Assembly (NCBI RefSeq): GCF_030649675.1
Contig: NZ_JAUTDR010000005.1
Span: 62,001-126,000 of the forward strand
Source: Haliea sp. E1-2-M8
Lineage (GTDB): Bacteria > Pseudomonadota > Gammaproteobacteria > Pseudomonadales > Halieaceae
Direction: 5' to 3'
DNA length: 64,000 bases
Shown: piece after piece, positions 59,823 to 64,000 of the stretch
Position numbering within the stretch: the first letter of the stretch is position 1
How the letters are laid out: each line of letters starts with the position of its first letter
Made by a program: the position numbers and the translations under genes
Notes under the pieces: model-generated
The model's input: only the letters and a program-made list of their open reading frames with translations
Databases searched by the model: none
What the model was told of the DNA's origin: nothing

Positions 59823-61289
59823 ATGACCGGGCACCGCAACCACTGGGAGGCGCTGTTGGAGGAACTGCGCTCGCGCCAGGAGGCCGCAGCGGCCATGGGC
59901 GGTGAGGAGCGCATTGCCCGCCAGCACCAGCGGGGCCGACTCACTGCGCGGGAGCGCATTGAGGCCCTGGCCGACCCCGACAGCTTCCGCGAATACGGCG
60001 CCCTGGCGGGCGGCCAGCACCCCGCCGGCCGGCCGGGGGTACCCGCGGATGGTCTGGTGGCGGGCACCGTGCGCATTGACGGCAGGATCAGCGTTATTCT
60101 GGCGGAGGATTTTACCGTCCAGGGTGGCTCGATTGGCCATCCCAACACGGCCAAGCGCGCCCGCCTGGTGCGGCTGGCCCTGGAGCAGCGCTATCCGCTG
60201 CTGGTACTGCTGGACGGCGCCGGCGAGCGGGCCAGCAACCAGGACGAACGCTATCCCCACGCCCCCGGTGACCTGCAGCTGCTCGCCGACCTGCAGGGGC
60301 GGGCCCCGATCGTGGCCGTGGTGCTCGGCACCTCCGCCGGCCACGGCGCTCTCGCCGCGATGTTCGCCGACCTGGTGATCATGGCCGAGGGCAGCTCTCT
60401 ATTCAGCGCCGGACCGCCCCTGGTCAAGGCTGCCATGGGCATCGACACCACTGCCGACGAGCTGGGGGCCGCCCTGATACACACCCGCGACAGCGGCGTC
60501 GCCCACCAGCGCTGCGCCAGTGAAGCCGAGTGCTTCAGTCTGGCGCGGCGGTTCCTGCAGTTGCTGGCGGAGCCGGACAATGCGGCGGCAGCTGACGCGG
60601 ATCCTGCCGCAGCCGCGCCGCGCCCGGTGGACACCCTGCTGGACATCATTCCCCCCGCGGTGGCGCAACCCTACGACATGCGCCGGGTGCTGGCGGAGCT
60701 GGTAGATGCGGACAGCCTGCTGGAATTGCAGCCGGACCACGGCCGCACCCTGATTGCCGCGCTCGCCCGCATCGGCGGCCGCAGCTGTATGCTGATTGCC
60801 AACCAGCCGGCGGTGGAAGCGGGCGCCATTACCCGCCAGGCCGCGGACAAGGCCTGTTACTTTATCGAACTCGCTCACCGTTTCGGCCTGCCGCTGGTGT
60901 CCCTGGTCGACAACCCCGGAGTGATGCCGGGGCCCGCCGCAGAGCGTTCCGGCGTCCTGCGCGCGGCGGCCAACATGTTCCGGGCCCAGCGCCACTATCG
61001 CGGGCGCAAGGTAGTCGTCACCCTGCGCAAGGCCTTTGGCTTTGGCAGCTCGGTCATGGGCATGAACCCCTGGGACCGGCAGCTGCTGAGTCTGGCCCTG
61101 CCCGGCGTCAGCCTGGGCGGGATCCCGGCCCTGGGCGCCGCCGCAGCCACCGGGGCCGACAGTCACGCCACCGACGCGCTGGTCGCCCAGCAGAGTGGCG
61201 CCTGGGCCGGGGCGGACGCCATGGCATTCGACCGGGTTATCGACCCCCGCGAGCTGCGCAACGAACTCATCGAGGCGTTATTGCGCTGA
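59823..61289 (+). CDS. Acyl-CoA carboxylase beta subunit (carboxyltransferase)
   Basis: The ATG at 59823 gives 488 residues in two crotonase-like halves. Motifs are RGRLTARERIEALADPDSF, the acyl-CoA pocket (VLGTSAGHGALAAMFADLVI) and the second half (LPLVSLVDNPGVMPGPAAERSG, KAFGFGSSVMGMNPWDRQ). Such subunits carboxylate propionyl-, geranyl- or methylcrotonyl-CoA with a biotinylated alpha subunit. No alpha subunit or biotin carrier is in the window. Substrate preference cannot be set by eye. It is operonic with the BVMO-like gene. Confidence 0.9.
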   Translation: MTGHRNHWEALLEELRSRQEAAAAMGGEERIARQHQRGRLTARERIEALADPDSFREYGALAGGQHPAGRPGVPADGLVAGTVRIDGRISVILAEDFTVQGGSIGHPNTAKRARLVRLALEQRYPLLVLLDGAGERASNQDERYPHAPGDLQLLADLQGRAPIVAVVLGTSAGHGALAAMFADLVIMAEGSSLFSAGPPLVKAAMGIDTTADELGAALIHTRDSGVAHQRCASEAECFSLARRFLQLLAEPDNAAAADADPAAAAPRPVDTLLDIIPPAVAQPYDMRRVLAELVDADSLLELQPDHGRTLIAALARIGGRSCMLIANQPAVEAGAITRQAADKACYFIELAHRFGLPLVSLVDNPGVMPGPAAERSGVLRAAANMFRAQRHYRGRKVVVTLRKAFGFGSSVMGMNPWDRQLLSLALPGVSLGGIPALGAAAATGADSHATDALVAQQSGAWAGADAMAFDRVIDPRELRNELIEALLR

Positions 61290-61334
61290 CAAGATCGACG
61301 GATTCAGAGCTCGCCTGAGGTATACTCCGCGGCC

Positions 61335-63140
<1,806 letters not shown>

Positions 63141-63248
63141 GGGTGGATCTCCGCCGCAAGCGCAGGCGCAGGCGGAGCAGCACCGTGGCCCTGCTTGCGC
63201 CCGGATGCCCTTTTTCCTACCCTTTGTGTTTTTTCCGAGGACAATGCC

Positions 63249-64000
63249 ATGAGCAATAACAAGATCCCGCGCAGCAACGACAACGATTACGGCCGCGACA
63301 TCATCGCCGAACGCCAGGCCTTTATCGAAGAGAAAACGCCGGCGAAGCTGCACCATACCCGCGAGTTCTCCTTCGAACCCGAGGTGATGGCGGGCAACAT
63401 CGAAAACATGTTTGGCGCAGTCCAGGTCCCCGTCGGCCTGGCCGGCCCCCTGCTGATTGACGGCGAGCACGCCAAGGGAGAATTCTACGTACCCATGGCC
63501 ACCGTCGAGGGCACCATGCTGGCCAGCTACAACCGCGGCATGAAAGTGATCCGCGAAAGTGGCGGGGTAAAAACCACGGTCTGCGGCGAGGCCATGCAGC
63601 GTGCGCCCTGCTTCGTATTCAAGGACGCCCGCGATGCCCGGGATTTCAACGAATGGCTGGTTGAGAACTTCACCGCCATCAAGGAAGTGGCCGAGAGCAC
63701 AACCTCGATAGGCAAGCTCAACGAGGTCGAACACTATATCGCCCACAACATGGTGTTCACCCGCTTTGACTACAGCACCGGCGACGCCGCCGGCCAGAAT
63801 ATGACCAGCAAGGCGACCTTCGTCGCCTGCGAGTGGATACGCGAGCAGTTCCCGAAAATGCGCCACTACCTGCTGTCCGGCAACTTCGACACCGAGAAAC
63901 GCACCTCCTCGGTGAATTCGCTGAAGGGCCGCGGGCGCCGGGTCACTGCGGAAATCACCGTCCCCCGCGACGTACTGCAGGCCCATCTGCGCATTACCCC
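63249..64000 (+). CDS. Hydroxymethylglutaryl-CoA reductase, N-terminal part (cut by window edge)
   Basis: About 250 codons are seen. GAGGA precedes the ATG at 63249. HMGR motifs are ENMFGAVQVPVGLAGPLLIDG-like around residue 52 (catalytic region), the active Glu in MATVEGTMLASYNRG, TTVCGEAMQRAP, and the NAD(P)-loop-like DAAGQNMTSKAT near residue 180. It reduces HMG-CoA to mevalonate, or runs in reverse in catabolic types. Most gammaproteobacteria use the MEP pathway, so the gene is unusual. The C-terminal end and the class cannot be confirmed. Confidence 0.93.
   Translation, partial: MSNNKIPRSNDNDYGRDIIAERQAFIEEKTPAKLHHTREFSFEPEVMAGNIENMFGAVQVPVGLAGPLLIDGEHAKGEFYVPMATVEGTMLASYNRGMKVIRESGGVKTTVCGEAMQRAPCFVFKDARDARDFNEWLVENFTAIKEVAESTTSIGKLNEVEHYIAHNMVFTRFDYSTGDAAGQNMTSKATFVACEWIREQFPKMRHYLLSGNFDTEKRTSSVNSLKGRGRRVTAEITVPRDVLQAHLRIT

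Noticed and set aside
58301-60154. Long minus-strand frame opposite the monooxygenase and carboxyltransferase genes
   Set aside because: It crosses two well-supported genes and has no domain; it is a shadow.

Overview
The window is 64 kb of GC-rich, densely coded bacterial DNA from a gammaproteobacterium. The tRNA-Ala(GGC), GltX, HrpA, MnmC, DusA, Cpx-type and MlaA genes fit that class. The abundance of short-chain dehydrogenases, Rieske, flavin monooxygenase and Old Yellow Enzyme genes, the TonB receptor/sulfotransferase operon and a chromosomal HMG-CoA reductase suggest a marine heterotroph of the Halieaceae/OM60 or Spongiibacteraceae kind. That placement is inference; no 16S rRNA is present.

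Layout. (1) 1-13,040, minus strand: a tightly overlapping run of nine genes, in order of transcription: BKACE/DUF849, GNAT, a beta-propeller-PHP hydrolase, an S9 peptidase, an APC permease, a TPR-sulfotransferase, a TonB-dependent receptor, an amidohydrolase and an M20 peptidase cut by the window edge. It reads as an uptake-and-hydrolysis module for a peptide- or amide-like compound. A divergent LysR gene, a class III aminotransferase and an NhaC antiporter follow at 13.1-17.0 kb, with a nested inverted repeat between the two arms. (2) 17.0-22.9 kb: bidirectional terminator, tRNA-Ala(GGC) with a near-consensus promoter, REP-like repeats, sdaA, a small sulfotransferase-like gene, gltX, a secreted Gln/Arg/Asp repeat protein and an LLM flavin oxidoreductase. 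(3) 23.0-27.2 kb: Fur-box-preceded ferric iron ABC transporter. (4) 27.3-32.3 kb: dusA, transaldolase, a TerB-like protein, an HsbR/HsbA-like phosphatase and anti-anti-sigma pair, and mlaA. (5) 32.4-34.3 kb: an hvfABC operon, encoding a RiPP precursor with six EGKCG motifs, its DUF692 (MNIO) enzyme and its DUF2063 partner; this is the most interesting system here. (6) 34.4-46.0 kb: hrpA, a MaoC hydratase, an unknown 168-residue protein, an SDR, mnmC, a glutaminyl cyclase and an M16C metalloprotease. (7) 46.1-48.8 kb: a cpxP/cpxRA-like envelope-stress locus with a recognisable CpxR box, in which the kinase gene is split by an in-frame TAG. (8) 48.9-61.3 kb: a catabolic or secondary-metabolism neighbourhood (three SDRs, OYE, SnoaL-like, Rieske oxygenase, DUF3604, cold-shock gene, AraC regulator, BVMO-like monooxygenase, acyl-CoA carboxylase beta subunit) interrupted by a regular array of REP hairpins. 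(9) 61.3-64.0 kb: recQ and the 5' part of an HMG-CoA reductase gene.

Start codons were adjusted where a Shine-Dalgarno sequence, gene overlap or family alignment argued for it. All functional calls are made by eye from the protein sequences; no database search was run.
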